DNA of 64,000 nucleotides. It comes from Eustoma russellianum. Its lineage: Eukaryota > Streptophyta > Magnoliopsida > Gentianales > Gentianaceae. Position numbers and translations under genes: made by a program. The DNA lies in the NCBI GenBank assembly GCA_036186865.1, contig AP025040.1, positions 40,051,693 to 40,115,692 on the forward strand, in the 5' to 3' direction. The notes below the pieces were generated by a model that saw only the letters and a list, made by a program, of their open reading frames with translations, ran no database searches and was not told the origin of the DNA. Each line of letters starts with the position of its first letter. Position 1 is the stretch's first letter. This document shows, in pieces, positions 1 through 12,067 of this stretch.

Positions 1-475
1 ACCTAAGTGTTGTTTATAATCATTTGAATAATTCCTTAGATCCGACCCCTGCAAACTCGATACATTATGAGAAATTAAGCGAGTTCACACCTCTACCTCA
101 ACAGTAGTATCAGAGCGTGACTATGTCTAAGTTTGGGTTGAAGTTCTTAAACGATGACTTGTAGTAAAATAATAATGACTAAGAAAGGATTAATATATAG
201 GAGGACTTGATGGATATTTCAAATGATCACGTAACAAATATATGAATCATATGTGATTAGTTCAAGAATTCAGAATTGTAGGTTACAATTATATAAGGTG
301 AATAATACCCGTTAAGTGGTATAGGTGGAGTGGAGAGCTTAACAACCTAAAAGTAAGGTTGATATCATGATATTCGTGAGGTATACTAGGTAAATTCTTA
401 AGTAGAACTATACTAAGTTGTCAATTACATAATCCGCAAGTTTCGAGGACGAAACTTTTTGTAAGGGGAGAAGAG
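1..475 (+). mobile_element. 3' end of internal region of LTR retrotransposon A, with polypurine tract
   Basis: There is no open frame of note. Just before the LTR lies a stretch reading TTTCGAGGACGAAAC (441-455), followed by a purine run AAGGGGAGAAGAG (463-475). This is the usual polypurine-tract context of plant Ty3/gypsy elements of the Tekay/Del type (family knowledge). About 400 bases of this segment (roughly 40-200 most clearly) resemble the region 12640-12830 inside element B; both share a CCTCTAC...ACAGTAG stretch. Neither element shows gag or pol here, so I infer a non-autonomous, coding-poor relative. The rest of A lies left of the window. Confidence 0.6.
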
Positions 476-630
476 TGTTAGGTCCGGAAGTTTTTGTGAT
501 AGGAAAAAAAAGAAGATAATAACAAAATATAGTGATTATCCTAAATTTGATAGGAAAGATAGAAGATAAGGATATGAGTTAGGATATGATTTTGGAAATC
601 GAATTTTAACCTAAAAGGAAGTTTCCTAAC

Positions 631-680
631 CTACCTTTTAATTACCTATTTATACCTACCTTTTAATTACCTATTTATAC
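631..680 (+). repeat. 25-bp tandem duplication in LTR A
   Basis: Two perfect adjacent copies of a 25-bp unit that starts CTACCTTTTAATTACC. It lies near the start of LTR A and is probably a slippage product. Confidence 0.85.
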
Positions 681-2872
681 CTACCTATGGTTATATAATA
701 AAACAAAAAAAAAGAAACCACAAACCCTATTTTCCCCACAAGTCTGCCGCCCATACAAAGGGAGAAAAAAAATTATACACTCCAACCTCCAGCAAGCAGC
801 CGAGAGTCATAGGAGGAAGAAGGGGGGGTCCTTTTTGCTTCAATCCAACTCAAATTCTCTCTATGGTATATTATAATCGGGATAGGTAAGTATCCTTTCT
901 ATGCTTATTATGAATTTGTAAAGTCCGTATCTGTGTTTTCGTACCGAATCATAGATCATACATAAGTAGATGTGATTGCACAAGTTGATGTATATATATG
1001 TATGATCGTTGCAATATATGTATATAAGATGTAAGGTTGTAAATGGCCGAAACATTTTGAATACATTAAAGGGTTTAGGCATACCCACTGATGGTGGGAA
1101 TAATACGTTAATTTTCAAAAAAAATATATTAAATTGTGTATGGATTTGTAAGGGCCGAAAATTGATTATTTGGAAATTATAGGGGGGGTCGAATATAGGT
1201 ATGCTGCATTAATGGTATATTTTGTATAAAAGAAAGTATATATTTTATTGTATATAATCTCATATATTCAATGTAAAGTATTTGATTATAAGTATAATCA
1301 TATGTATTTGTGAGTTGTGGTAAATATGAAAAAATTGTCACTGGTGCTTGCACATGAAAAATGCCAATTACAGAATCTTCAAATTTGGCCAAAGCTACAT
1401 TCAGAAATGTATTTATCTCATATTTTAATGTCTAAAACCTAAAGTATATATATAAGTGTGTACATATGGACGTGAAAATTAGTACTTTCATATTTGGTGG
1501 CCAAAATTTAAGATGGACTTTTGAAATCGTAAGTTTTATAAGTATATGGTATTATAGATATTGCATTATATATGTATGTATGCACGTATGAAGTTCAATA
1601 TTCACACCAGATGTATTTGTTAAAATTTCATTAGTCTTACGTATGCTAAAGCTTAATTAATTTCTAACTGGATTTTTTACTTCTGTGAAAACAACTTAAA
1701 AATAGTCTCAACTATAAACCACCACAGTTGCAGCTTATCTCAACTTTTATCAAAGTTAAATACAAGATCTTTTTTTTTACCGTTCCAATTTTCATGGCAA
1801 GATAACGAATACTAACCTTTTTGTTTTATAATAATGGACAAACATTTTAACCAAATGAATTTATTTAACATGTGCTCTGCCTTTCGATTTTGCTTTTCTA
1901 TTAGTTTTTATTTGAAACTTCTGACACACCAGTCCTTAGAGCTTCATACTTCATGTCCTTTTATTTTAGTAACATTTAACTTTATTTAATTTGTTACGGG
2001 GACCTGCATATTAGTTTACATCATTTTATATATTTGTCATGCACTAAAACTGATGTTATTACTGTGATTTGTGGTATATATTTAATTATATAGGAAATGG
2101 GCCGATGATGTGTAAATTGGTGTAACTGGGTAACTTTGTACATTAATGATGCGGAGACCGAAAGTATGCAAGGGAAAAATGGGTCGAGGGCGATACGCGT
2201 AAGTATAAATACGTATATACACGTGTATGGACGCGGGCATATACATAGGTATACTTATACGTAGGAGATAAATAGGAATTGAAACGATAATAAAATGGTA
2301 AACGAATAAGTATAACGGTAAATGAAAAGAAGTTGTACTTATCAACTTCCTGGATTAAGTGTGGACGTTAAAGTTTTTGTTCTTTTCCAAAGCAACCATC
2401 CGAGGCCTTTAGGAGGAAAGGAAGGATTTGCGCAACACCAAGCATAGAGGTCAGTCAGCGGGGTTGGGAGAAGAGATTCTGCGTAGGAAGTTAATTCGTC
2501 AAAAAGGTAGGTGCATACTATTTATTCCCTCAAAATGGTACAAAGATTGCATGCTCAAAACGGTATTTTATTTGTTCATTGTTGTTCTTTTATTCTTAAT
2601 TCGATCATGATCTATTTGATGTATTCTCTTTGTGATAACATGAAGCCTATATGTGTGTGAAAGTATATGTGTGAGATATGGCGTTGGCCGATTGTTGTTT
2701 AAATTTTGTGTTAAATTGGTTGTGTTGATTTTAGGGTGTATAGATGTTTTAGGTTTCTTTGTTTTTTTGGCATGCGACATATACTAAATAAAAAAAAGAG
2801 AAATTTGTTGGGCCGATTTCCGTGTGATATGCGTACATACAAAATAAAAAAAAACAATAAATTAAAGGGACA

Positions 2873-2968
2873 AAAGGGTTTGGCCATTTTCGGCTGAACC
2901 CAATTTAATAAATAATAATAATAAATAAATAAAGGGGCAAAGGGTTTGGCTTCGGCTGAACCCAATTT
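2873..2968 (+). repeat. Imperfect direct duplication in LTR A
   Basis: Two copies of a segment containing GGGTTTGGC...CGGCTGAACCC, at 2873-2906 and 2940-2968, separated by an AATAATAAATA-rich spacer. The second copy lacks five bases (CCATT) present in the first. Confidence 0.8.
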
Positions 2969-3136
2969 TATTAAAAAAAGAAGAGTAAATTAAAATAATA
3001 AATAATAAGTAAATAATAAACAAAATATAATAATAAATCTTTACAGTTAGTGGTTTAAGAACGGAAGTGGTACCGAGGGGAGTAAGGAGCGGCTGTGTGG
3101 TGCTCCTGTATTCATGGCACGTGCATTGCATGAGGT

Positions 3137-3230
3137 ATACTGCGTCTATAGGGCGTAGGTATCGGGATGACTTACCTTGTCTATAGGGCACCGGGGTCAT
3201 GAGACATACTGCGTCTATAGGGCGTGGGTG
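3137..3230 (+). repeat. Three short repeats around TGTCTATAGGGC in LTR A
   Basis: Three imperfect units, centred near 3145, 3183 and 3215, share the core GTCTATAGGGC with a spacing of about 34 bases. LTR B has a different threefold repeat at the comparable place (10983-11113). Confidence 0.75.
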
Positions 3231-3934
3231 TCCAAACGGCTAGTGGTGGCTAGAGACCACGACGCTAGATTTAGGACCCGGGAGCATGCATTGCATATAG
3301 GTCTAGGGGCATATTGCGTGACATGATTCTCGTTGCGTGTGACACGTTGATTGAGCATGCATCACGTACTTGCGCATTTTTATGTGGAGTGCTTTACCTT
3401 TGCGTATAAGCCATGCTATCATGTTTTATGTGTTATGTGTTGATATCTTTTTGAGTATGTACGCTTTGTATTGTTTTGAGAGGCACTTACTGGGTGATTA
3501 CCATCACTCACCCCCTACTATTCCAGGTGAGACCGATACTGGGTATGACTATATCTTCCTTGAGGATGGGAGCGATGTCGTGGAGTAGGCTGAGTGACCA
3601 GTAGATATGATTGCAGCGAGGGCAGAGACGGGCGGTTTATGACATTCTTGGGGTGACATTGATATTTATATTTTTCATTAGTACGTTGAGACAATTTCTT
3701 TTAGACATTTGACTTTGACTTGTAGGGCCTGGTCAGCCTAATAATGATGTCTTTGTTTTATTGAGGTTTATTAAATCCAAATTAGTATGGTGTTTAATCG
3801 TTTCCGTGAAAAGAAAAAAAATTTCTATGTCAACACTGACGTGTAACAGGTTGAGGTGACGCTTTGTATTCTCCTTAGTGAGATACGGCGGGTGCACTGC
3901 TACCGAGGCTAGGGCTCGGGAGCGGGGCGTTACA

Positions 3935-4600
3935 GATTATTCATTACAAAAGGTATATCACCTATATATATTACGCAATTAACTTTACATAGAGTTAATC
4001 ACGTTTTTAATCTAAATATATTTAAGTTGTTGTACAAAATATTCAAAACTTCTAAAATTACAGGTTTTATCAAAATCTTGTTAATTTATTGCACTAAACA
4101 TCCATTTTTATCATCGAACCGTTGTAAGTCTATTTGTTAAATTGACAATAATTATAAAAGTATATATTTAGCCCAATAAATTAAAATTTTTTGATGAAAA
4201 TTGCAGTTTAAAAATTTTAGATGTTTCCTACAATAATTATAAAATATTTAGATAAAAAACGTAACTAAATCTCTCTTTTTCTCTTTATATGTGTGTACAT
4301 TACATATTTTATTTGTTGAAGTACAATTAGTCATATATACTCCTCAAACATTTTAGAATTTCTAATTGTAATTGTCGGGTCAGAGATCCTTGAAGTTTAT
4401 TTGGTCGTATAAATATAAATGGACATTACAATAAAAAAAATTGGATATTGCCATACACTAGTTTGAGTTTGTATTTCTTTTTCTACGTTTTCATTAGTAA
4501 ACATTTTCAATTAATATTTTTCTAACCTTAATTTAATGACCCAGGTCAAAGCAAGAGTACACTGAAATGTCAAAAAGCTAGACGAAAATGTACCCAAAAC
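3935..4600. other. AT-rich spacer without recognisable gene
   Basis: Between LTR A and LINE A. It is AT-rich with no ORF worth naming, no clear inverted termini and no match that I recognise. This would be the older chromosomal DNA into which both elements inserted. Confidence 0.6.
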
Positions 4601-4706
4601 AGCCTAAACGTTTCTAAAAATTTGCTCCGCAATTCCCGCGCATAACATAACTGCTTTTTCGTAACCGCCTCGCCGGGATTCTACCGGTGCAGTCACGTTC
4701 TCCGAT

Positions 4707-6382
4707 ATGGATAATCTCCAGCCGGAGAGAAATATGGAAGAGACGGACCAAAGTGAAGAAATATAAGAGACCTGCAACTGAAGATCCATTTACTGAAGCA
4801 TCTGCACCATAGAAATCATCGATGGCTTTGGTGGATCTGTTGAGACAGCCACAACAAGCAAATACACTTTCTGGAGGAGAACTTTATACAGATGATGGGG
4901 AGGAAGATGACAATGATGTTGAGACCGAAATTTCTCTGAAGAACTATATGATCCCCTCTGCGGGGTACCTGGTCCAGGCAAGGCCGTGGTTGAGGTTCCT
5001 GCAAAGGAATGTAGACGACTTTGGCGACCTTGGCAACGTGCTTTGATCGTAAAACCATTGGGCCGTATAGTTTCTTTCCGTGTACTCTCACAAAGATTAA
5101 CAGATCTTTGGGCGTTGAGTCGTTGCATTGACATTATTGACTTGGAGGATGGTTTCTATGTAGTCCGGTTCTATTCGAAGGAGGATTATGTCCATGTGCT
5201 TGATGATGGACCCTGGACAATTCAAGGCCATTACTTAACAGTTGCAAAGTTCAGGTCAGGGATTCCTGCCATCGGCTGACATAATGTCATGTACGCTAGT
5301 GTGGGTGAGAATCCATCGGTTACCTTTGGAGTTTTTTAACGAGTCTATTCTCATGCGTATAGAGGATCAATTAGGGACTGCCATGAAAGTTGATGGCAAT
5401 ACTACAACAGTATCCCAGCGCAAATATGCCCGAGTATGTGTAGAAGTCGACTTGCAGAAACCTCTTATTTCCATGGTGTTTGTTAATGGTTATCAGTTGC
5501 ATGTTGAGTGTGAGAACCTTCATCAAATATGTTTTAATTTAGTGTGGGAAATACGGACATCGATTAGAGATGTGTCCCTCTGTGAACGATGAAGTAGAGG
5601 GTGAGACTACCTTGAATCCGACGGTGCCTAGCGTTCCTGCTAGCTCTCCGGATCCATTTGGCCCTTGGATGATCGCAAAGAATACCAGCCGGAGGAAGAA
5701 TACAGTACCCAGAGCTTTGAGTGAGGCAGGCAAGATGAAGGAGACTCAAATGTTAAGAACAGAACGCGATAGTGGTGATCCCTCCAATTTGATCGCGCCG
5801 AAGAAGAATGGGAGTGGGTCGCGCTTTACCCTCTTAGCCGAGGAGGGAGATGGTGAAACTTTAAATCTATTGCCTGAGACGCTGGCAGCTAACTTTGAGA
5901 GGACCCCTGATCTAGGGCCATTGCCTACTTTCTGTACAGCATCAAAATCACATCCTGCTAAAAAAAAGCAACGCAAACCCAAGGGGGTACTAATGAAAAA
6001 TCAAACCAAGGTGCGTGTGCAAATACTGCAGACTACGGCTGGTGCAGCTTCCAGCAGCATTAGACGTCGACAAGCTACCACTTCACACAACAACCGGAAC
6101 CTGCTACCACGTGAGCCTGTGACTATATTGCAGAGGCCTCTATCTGATATTACTAATAGTAATTTGGTGGAAAGTACAATGATGAAGATCGATGGTGGAA
6201 CATCCACGACTACCTACCCAAATTGTAATCAGTCACCTGCTATACTTATTAAGGAACAAATTAAGCAGCATCCAGAGTACTACAATGTCAATTGATGTGG
6301 GTGAGGTAGCCGCTTGTGACCACCCTCCAATGGCGGTTGATGTTGCTTCATTGCCTGAGCTCGGATTAGCGCAGGTATTGTA
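4707..6382 (+). pseudogene. LINE A ORF1, DUF4283/zinc-knuckle nucleic-acid-binding protein (broken)
   Basis: In an intact L1 this protein binds the element RNA. A DUF4283 domain is readable at about 5040-5270, with GFYVVRFYSKEDY and DDGPWTIQGHYLTVAKF. In another frame (5282-5540) comes the segment that usually follows it, including WVRIHRLPLEFFNES and ARVCVEVDLQKPL. The CCHC knuckle at about 5526-5575 is split by a frameshift: the first Cys is in one frame and the Cys-Gly...His...Cys part in another. A 241-residue tail (5570-6295) contains DPFGPWMIAKN, a motif common after the knuckle, and then low-complexity basic and polar sequence. The first ATG (4707) gives only 19 codons before a stop, so the start is lost. 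Confidence 0.78.
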
Positions 6383-6399
6383 AATACAAAAGACAGCTT

Positions 6400-9382
6400 T
6401 TCTCATTCGCCCGATGCAATACGCACGATTGTCAGATTGGTATGGGGTCATATGCTTAATGTTTTATTTCTTATGGAAACGAGAGTTTCGAGTGTGCAAG
6501 CGCACCATATTATTCGCAAATCGCATCTTACACACCTAGCGACCGTTTTAGTCATGTGGCTTTGCAGACGGACTATGGTGTTTATGGGACCAAGAGTCCG
6601 TTAGTTTGCGCATCCTGTTATACACCTCTCAACTTATCAATTTTATCATATTAGAGAATGAAAGGGTTTCCTGTGTAGTTTTGCTTATTTGTGCTTCTCC
6701 ATCGGAAGATATAAGAGAATTCTTGTATAGGTATATTGAGGAAATGACAATTCAGTTTACTATCCCTTGGATGCTTATTGGTTATTTTATCCAAGTTGTC
6801 AAACAATAGGATAAAAGAGGTGGTAGAGTTGTGCGTGGCCGTAGAGTTGTCCGCATGCAACGTATGGTTGATGAATGCAAGTCAATGGAAATTGACTACT
6901 CCGGACCAAGGTTCACATGGTCGAATGGACAATAAGGGCATCTTTGGATTGAACAGCGCCTTGATCAAGCTTGGGCAAACCAAAAATGGCACCTGAGGTA
7001 TAATAAGGCTACTTTGCACTATCTCCCCCGGACACATTCTAACCATAACCCACTCTTGTTAGCCTTTGAAAATGCTACCCCTATACAAAATGGAGATCGC
7101 CATTTAAATTTTAACCTTGTTGGATAGACTATAAACAGTTTGCCTGTTTATGCAAGCGGCTTAGAAATCATATAAAGGAGATTTCTGTTGCACTATGTCC
7201 GAATTTAAATCAAGCATGGAGGTGTGGAGGAGAGAAGTTTATGGCAGTCTCAAGCATCAAAGGCAAAGATGTCTAGCTAGACTCGATGGTATTCAACGAT
7301 CACTAGCTTGTAAACCTTCCAAATTTTCGAGCAAACTGGAGAAGGAACTTTGTGTTGAATAGAATGACATCTTGAATCAAGAGGACATGTATTGGCAACA
7401 AAAAGGTAACATGCAGTGGTTGATAGATGGCGAGAGGAATAGTAGATACGTCCATCTGTCAATGGCCGTAAAACGCCGAAGGAATAAAATTACCAGACTA
7501 AAAGATAAGGATGGTAACCGGACTGATGACCAAGTATTTATACGTAGCGGCATTACGGATTATTACAAACAGCTTTTTTCCAACACACTAAATGACCATT
7601 CCGATGATGCTGCACTTCTTGTCCTGACCTTGAACCACTCGGATAGAAGATGGTTGAATCGCCCGATAAGTGCAATAGATATTGAAAATGCCGTATTCCA
7701 AATGGGAGCATATAAGGCTCCATGTCCAGATGGTCTATCACCGGTGTTCTATCAACGTAATTGGGATGTTGTTGGCCAAGATGTAATTGACTTCGTGACT
7801 AATGCCTTTCAACACCAATCCTACCCGAGGGAATTGAATTCAACCATCATCACTCTTATTCCTAAGATTGCGGATCCAGAGGGACCGTCGCATTATTTCC
7901 CCATTGGATTGATGAATGTGATAGTCAAGATTATTACAAAGATTATCACGAATCGCCTCAAAATAGTCATTGGAAAAATCATCTCGCCAACACAACGTGC
8001 CTTCATCCCAGGAAGACAAGCATCGAATAATATCATGATAACCCAAGAAATTATGCATACCATAAGAATAAAGAAGAAACGATGGGGTTACATGGCAGTA
8101 AAGTTGGATTTGGAGAAGGCCTATGATAAAGTAAATTGGACGTTTCTGAAGAATATCCTGCTTAGGGTTGGTTTCAGCAAGGAGTTAACCAATCTCATCA
8201 TGTTTACCATTCATCCTCCTTATCTATCCTTTGGAATGGTCAGTGTTTGGAGCCTTTCCAACCGCAAGAGGAATACGACAAGGTGACTCACTCGCGCCTT
8301 ATCTTTTCTTGTTATGCATGGAAGTATTATCCCAACAAATACAAAAGGCTGAAAATGAAAGCCTATGGAAACCGGTTTGTACTTCAGCTAAAGGACCATG
8401 CATTTCCCACTTTTTTTGCGGATGATTTCTTACTCTTTGGTGAGGCATCAGCACGACAAGCATCTGTGATTGAGACAATTGTGGGAGAATTTTGTAAGAG
8501 ATCCAGGCAAAATATTAGTGTTTCAAAGTCCCAGGTATTAGTATCAAGAAACATGGGATTACGCTTCATGCCCGAGACTTTTCATAAGGATTGGATTGAA
8601 ATGTACTTTGGATTTTGGCTCTTACTTAAGCATGCCACTAACTCACGGTCGGTGTAGTCGAAAATATTACAACTATATTACTAACAAGGTTCGTGCAAAG
8701 CTAGAAAGTTGGAAAACTAAAATTCTGTCATATGCAGCAAGGTATGTATTGATTCGTAGTGTGGTTTATTTGATTCCTATGTATGCTATGAAAAGGGTGC
8801 GCCTACCTGGGGGCCGTACTAATGAGATCGAAAAGATCACAAGACAATTCTTTTGGGGGAGACGACGGAGAATAAGAAACTACATTGGCTCCTTTAGACA
8901 AAAATCTGCCAAGACAAATCTCAAGGTGGGTTGGGATCAAAAATCTTCAAGGCATGAATAAGGCTTTGCTTGCAAAGTTAGGATGTAAATTTATAAATAA
9001 TCCATAGCTTTTATGGGTTAAGGTTTTGAGGAAGAAGTATGGAGAGTTATTGACAAGTTGCCCTAAGTCTAATGTTTCTTCATTATGGCGCCATATCCGC
9101 AGCACCATTCTATTATTAAAGACGGGATTGGAATGTTATAATACAGTGGCTACGGACCAAGGTGTATCAGCCCGTTGGAATGCCAACGCATCAGGTAAAT
9201 TTATCATGTCAAGTGCTTAAGCTTTAGCTATCGCCTCAAATACTCAAAATTCATCACAGTGGGATAGTGTTTGGGCAATAAAAGGACCTACCAGATTGAA
9301 TTTCATGCTACGACAAGTGTGCCATAATGCGTTGCCGGTTGGAGAGGCGTTGCAGGCACACCATCTTGATGTTGTTGGAACA
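6400..9382 (+). pseudogene. LINE A ORF2, 5' part: endonuclease, reverse transcriptase, start of zinc region (broken)
   Basis: The endonuclease remains as scattered pieces: LFLMETRV near 6470 and a late segment at about 6890-7080 that reads SGPRFTWSNGQ and then HSNHNPLLLAF. The reverse transcriptase is best preserved at 7372-8290 (304 codons), with KAPCPDGLSPVFYQ, FIPGRQASNNIM and KLDLEKAYDKVNW, which holds the first catalytic Asp. The FADD box is at about 8415-8426 in a shifted frame. Downstream come AARYVLIRSVVYLIPMYAM and a decayed connecting domain. At 9270-9382 the frame reads FMLRQVCHNALPVGEALQ and stops at the LTR. At least four frame changes are visible. Confidence 0.85.
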
Positions 9383-12053
9383 TGTTACGTCCCACATTCT
9401 TTAAAGAAAATAAAATATAGTTGTGAAATTCTTTTATTGTAGCACCGAAAAAAAAGAGATAAAAATATTTATATAACTGTGTAGGTGTGTGCAACGGTTA
9501 TATGTTGAAGAAAAAAAAACAATAAGTACATTACATTAAACCCCCCACTCACCCCACTACTCCATTACCTTCCATAACCCCTTTTACTATTACACCAATT
9601 AAACCTCATTACACCTTTCATAACCCCACCACTTGACTCTACTAAAACATAACAAGTTCCCCTTCACCTTAATATTCCAGCCGGCAGATTAATGAGGGGA
9701 GGAAAAAAAATAAGTGCTGAGAGTTTGAAAGAAAAGAGAGGAGAAAAAGAGGGAAAAAAAGATAAAATAGTTACAACCTAACCCAGCAGCCGAGATCTTC
9801 AGAAGAAGAAGGAAAAGGAATTTCACACCAACCCAACCCAACTCATTTACAGTATAGTATATCGATCAACTAAGTAATCTCTCTATCCTTACTATGTTTT
9901 TGTAAAATCTATACGTTATTTTGGTATTAACGTTAAATCATACATTCGTAGATGTGTTTGAATAGATGATTGCGTATATGAGTGTATTTATATGCATGTG
10001 CCGTGATATATATGTGTATATATGTATATGTGTGACACAAATCGTACTTGTTATGTCCATTAATTGTGCATGTTCATGTATATATGTAAATACGGGATTT
10101 TGGTAACTTTTGGTTAAACTGGCCGATTGAAAATATAGAGACATCCAACTTCCGGAATTCTGCCAAAGATAAGTATTTTGGGTTTTGCTGAATTTATAAA
10201 TAGTATATGTTTTAAGTTGTGGGCATACAAAATTGCAGCGGTGCATAATTATTATTTATATCTATTTGAGTATGACTTTGAAAAGAAAAAAAAAACAAAT
10301 GGCCGAAATATTTTTCAAACATCCCAATTGGAGATGGCAGGATTCATATGTTAAAAGATAATGAATAAAGTATTAATTTTATATTATACTACATGAAGTG
10401 TATATATATAGAAAAAGAAACTTTCTCATAAATCATATTGTTATACTTTTGTAATGAAATCAGAAATGGTTTTGACATTATACAATTTCAATGATATATT
10501 GTAGTGTGTATTTGATGTTGCATCAGGACAACCGCATTTTTAGTGCTTGATTAATGGATTTCAATCTTAATTTGAGAATCTTTGAGTGAAGAAATTTTAT
10601 TATGTGAATTTGAAGGAATCATGATTTGAGAGTCTTTCATAGACTATGCCAATTTGGAGGTTTTTATTACCGTGAAAAGATTCTACTTTTCTGTACATTA
10701 ATTGAAGAGCTTTTTGTTACAATCATGTTATGCAGTGAGATTACTTTGTTTTGATGGATTTAGTATTTTGTGCTATTTGGATATTTATTGGAAATTATGT
10801 GTTATTTGGAGAGCATTTTGTTAATTTTGACAGATTTGGCATTTTGGCCCATTTTGGTAATTTGGACTAACTTTGATACTCAGAAAATGGTTTTGGAAAT
10901 TGCATCTGCATATTTTTAGAAATTCACCCCTACAACGTGAAATATATTGTTAAGCTGGGTTGATTCCTATTTTGGCACTGCAGATGTAACTACCTCGTCT
11001 GGGACAGGGATCCTGTATGCATTTTTGGGCCTGAGCGTAACTACCTAGTCTAGGTTAGGATGCAAAGGCATATATTTGGTGCTATAGACGTAACGACCTA
11101 GTCTGGGACAGGGTGTCTATAGTATATTTGGATTTTGGAGGAATCAATTCGTAAGTCTTACGGTATAAGTCATTTGTAGGGAAAGTGCCATAGCCATTGT
11201 ATTTGATTTTGGACTTTGGACCGCTAAAACCAGATTTGGTTATTTGGATTTTTGGACCAGTTTAATCGGATATGGACATTGGATTTGGACATTGGACATT
11301 GATATTGGAAACATTAGTTTTGAAATATTGAAACATTGGCATTGCATTGTTTTGGAAAATTGCATCACGTTTTGGCTTGGACTAACCTTTGCTTGGCTGT
11401 CATTTGGTTTGACTTGGTTATCGGTCTATTCGTTGACTTTGTTACGTACGTTTTTGGACTTCGTTACGTACTTAACTGGACTTTGTTGGGTCTACTTGCT
11501 CTATTTGCTTTTGGATGTTAGGGGCAGAATTCTAAATCTACTTGCGAAGAGAAGCCTGTTATTATTTTACATTGTTATATATCTTTATCACACTTGCTTC
11601 TCCGTGTATGATCCCATGGTAAGTATAGTGGGATTACTTGCTGAGCGACTTGTCGCTCAAACCACGCTTTAACATATTTTGCAGATAGACAGGTAATTGA
11701 ATCAGTACACCCGAGGATGATCAAGAGTGGAGGTTTCAGGATCTAGGAGATTCCGATGAGACTCGTTGAGGATTCTGTTGAGACGGTTATTTTTGCTACT
11801 CGAGGTTTATGTAAATTTGGAGATTTAGTGTTTATCTACGTTTGACCATTGTATCGGATTTAGATTTGACATAGACTTTTGGGCGTTCATTTATGATATT
11901 GATGATTTGAGGTTTTTATTCTAACTTCCGCTGACATCGATTTGCGTCACACTGCGGACGTGTTTTGCGTCGATATCGACGCCTTGTATCTTCCTTAGTA
12001 AAATACGGCGGGTGAGTCGTTCCGCATACTAGAGCTCGGGACGGGTCGCTACA
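9383..12053 (+). mobile_element. 5' LTR of element B
   Basis: 2671 bp with TG...CA ends. The first 500 bases contain purine- and pyrimidine-rich runs and AGCAGCCGAGA, shared with LTR A. The last 1.2 kb (from 10858) is nearly identical by eye to LTR2, with scattered substitutions and a few small indels. An open frame at 11244-11672 is kept in both LTRs, but it looks like a by-product of LTR identity rather than a gene. Confidence 0.85.
10983..11113 (+). repeat. Threefold ~52-bp repeat in LTR B
   Basis: Units beginning near 10983, 11035 and 11087 share GTAACTACCT.GTCT, followed in units 1 and 3 by GGGACAGGG. The same triplet is present in LTR2 near 17806-17935. Confidence 0.8.
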
Positions 12054-12055
12054 GT

Positions 12056-12067
12056 TGGTATCAGAGC
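12056..12067 (+). other. Primer binding site (initiator Met-tRNA type) of element B
   Basis: TGGTATCAGAGC lies three bases after the LTR1 terminus. It is the standard complement to the 3' end of plant initiator Met-tRNA, used to start minus-strand synthesis. Confidence 0.92.

Larger units (their letters stand above)
476..3934 (+). mobile_element. 3' LTR of element A
   Basis: It begins TGTTAGGTCC directly after the polypurine tract and ends GGGGCGTTACA, giving TG...CA termini and 3459 bp. The end (ATACGGCGGGTG... then GGGCTCGGGA...TTACA) matches the end of the LTRs of element B at 12053 and 18887, so A and B belong to one superfamily. A motif near 760-900 (AGCAGCCGAGA, then a GTAAGTA stretch) recurs at 9786-9880 in LTR B. 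Short ORFs inside (for example 2428-2610 and 3370-3588) are not conserved and are not called genes. If the element had a right-hand target duplication it would be GATTA at 3935-3939, but the left end is off the window. Confidence 0.72.

Noticed and set aside
4790..5134. Minus-strand frames opposite LINE A ORF1
   Set aside because: Shadows of the DUF4283 coding strand.
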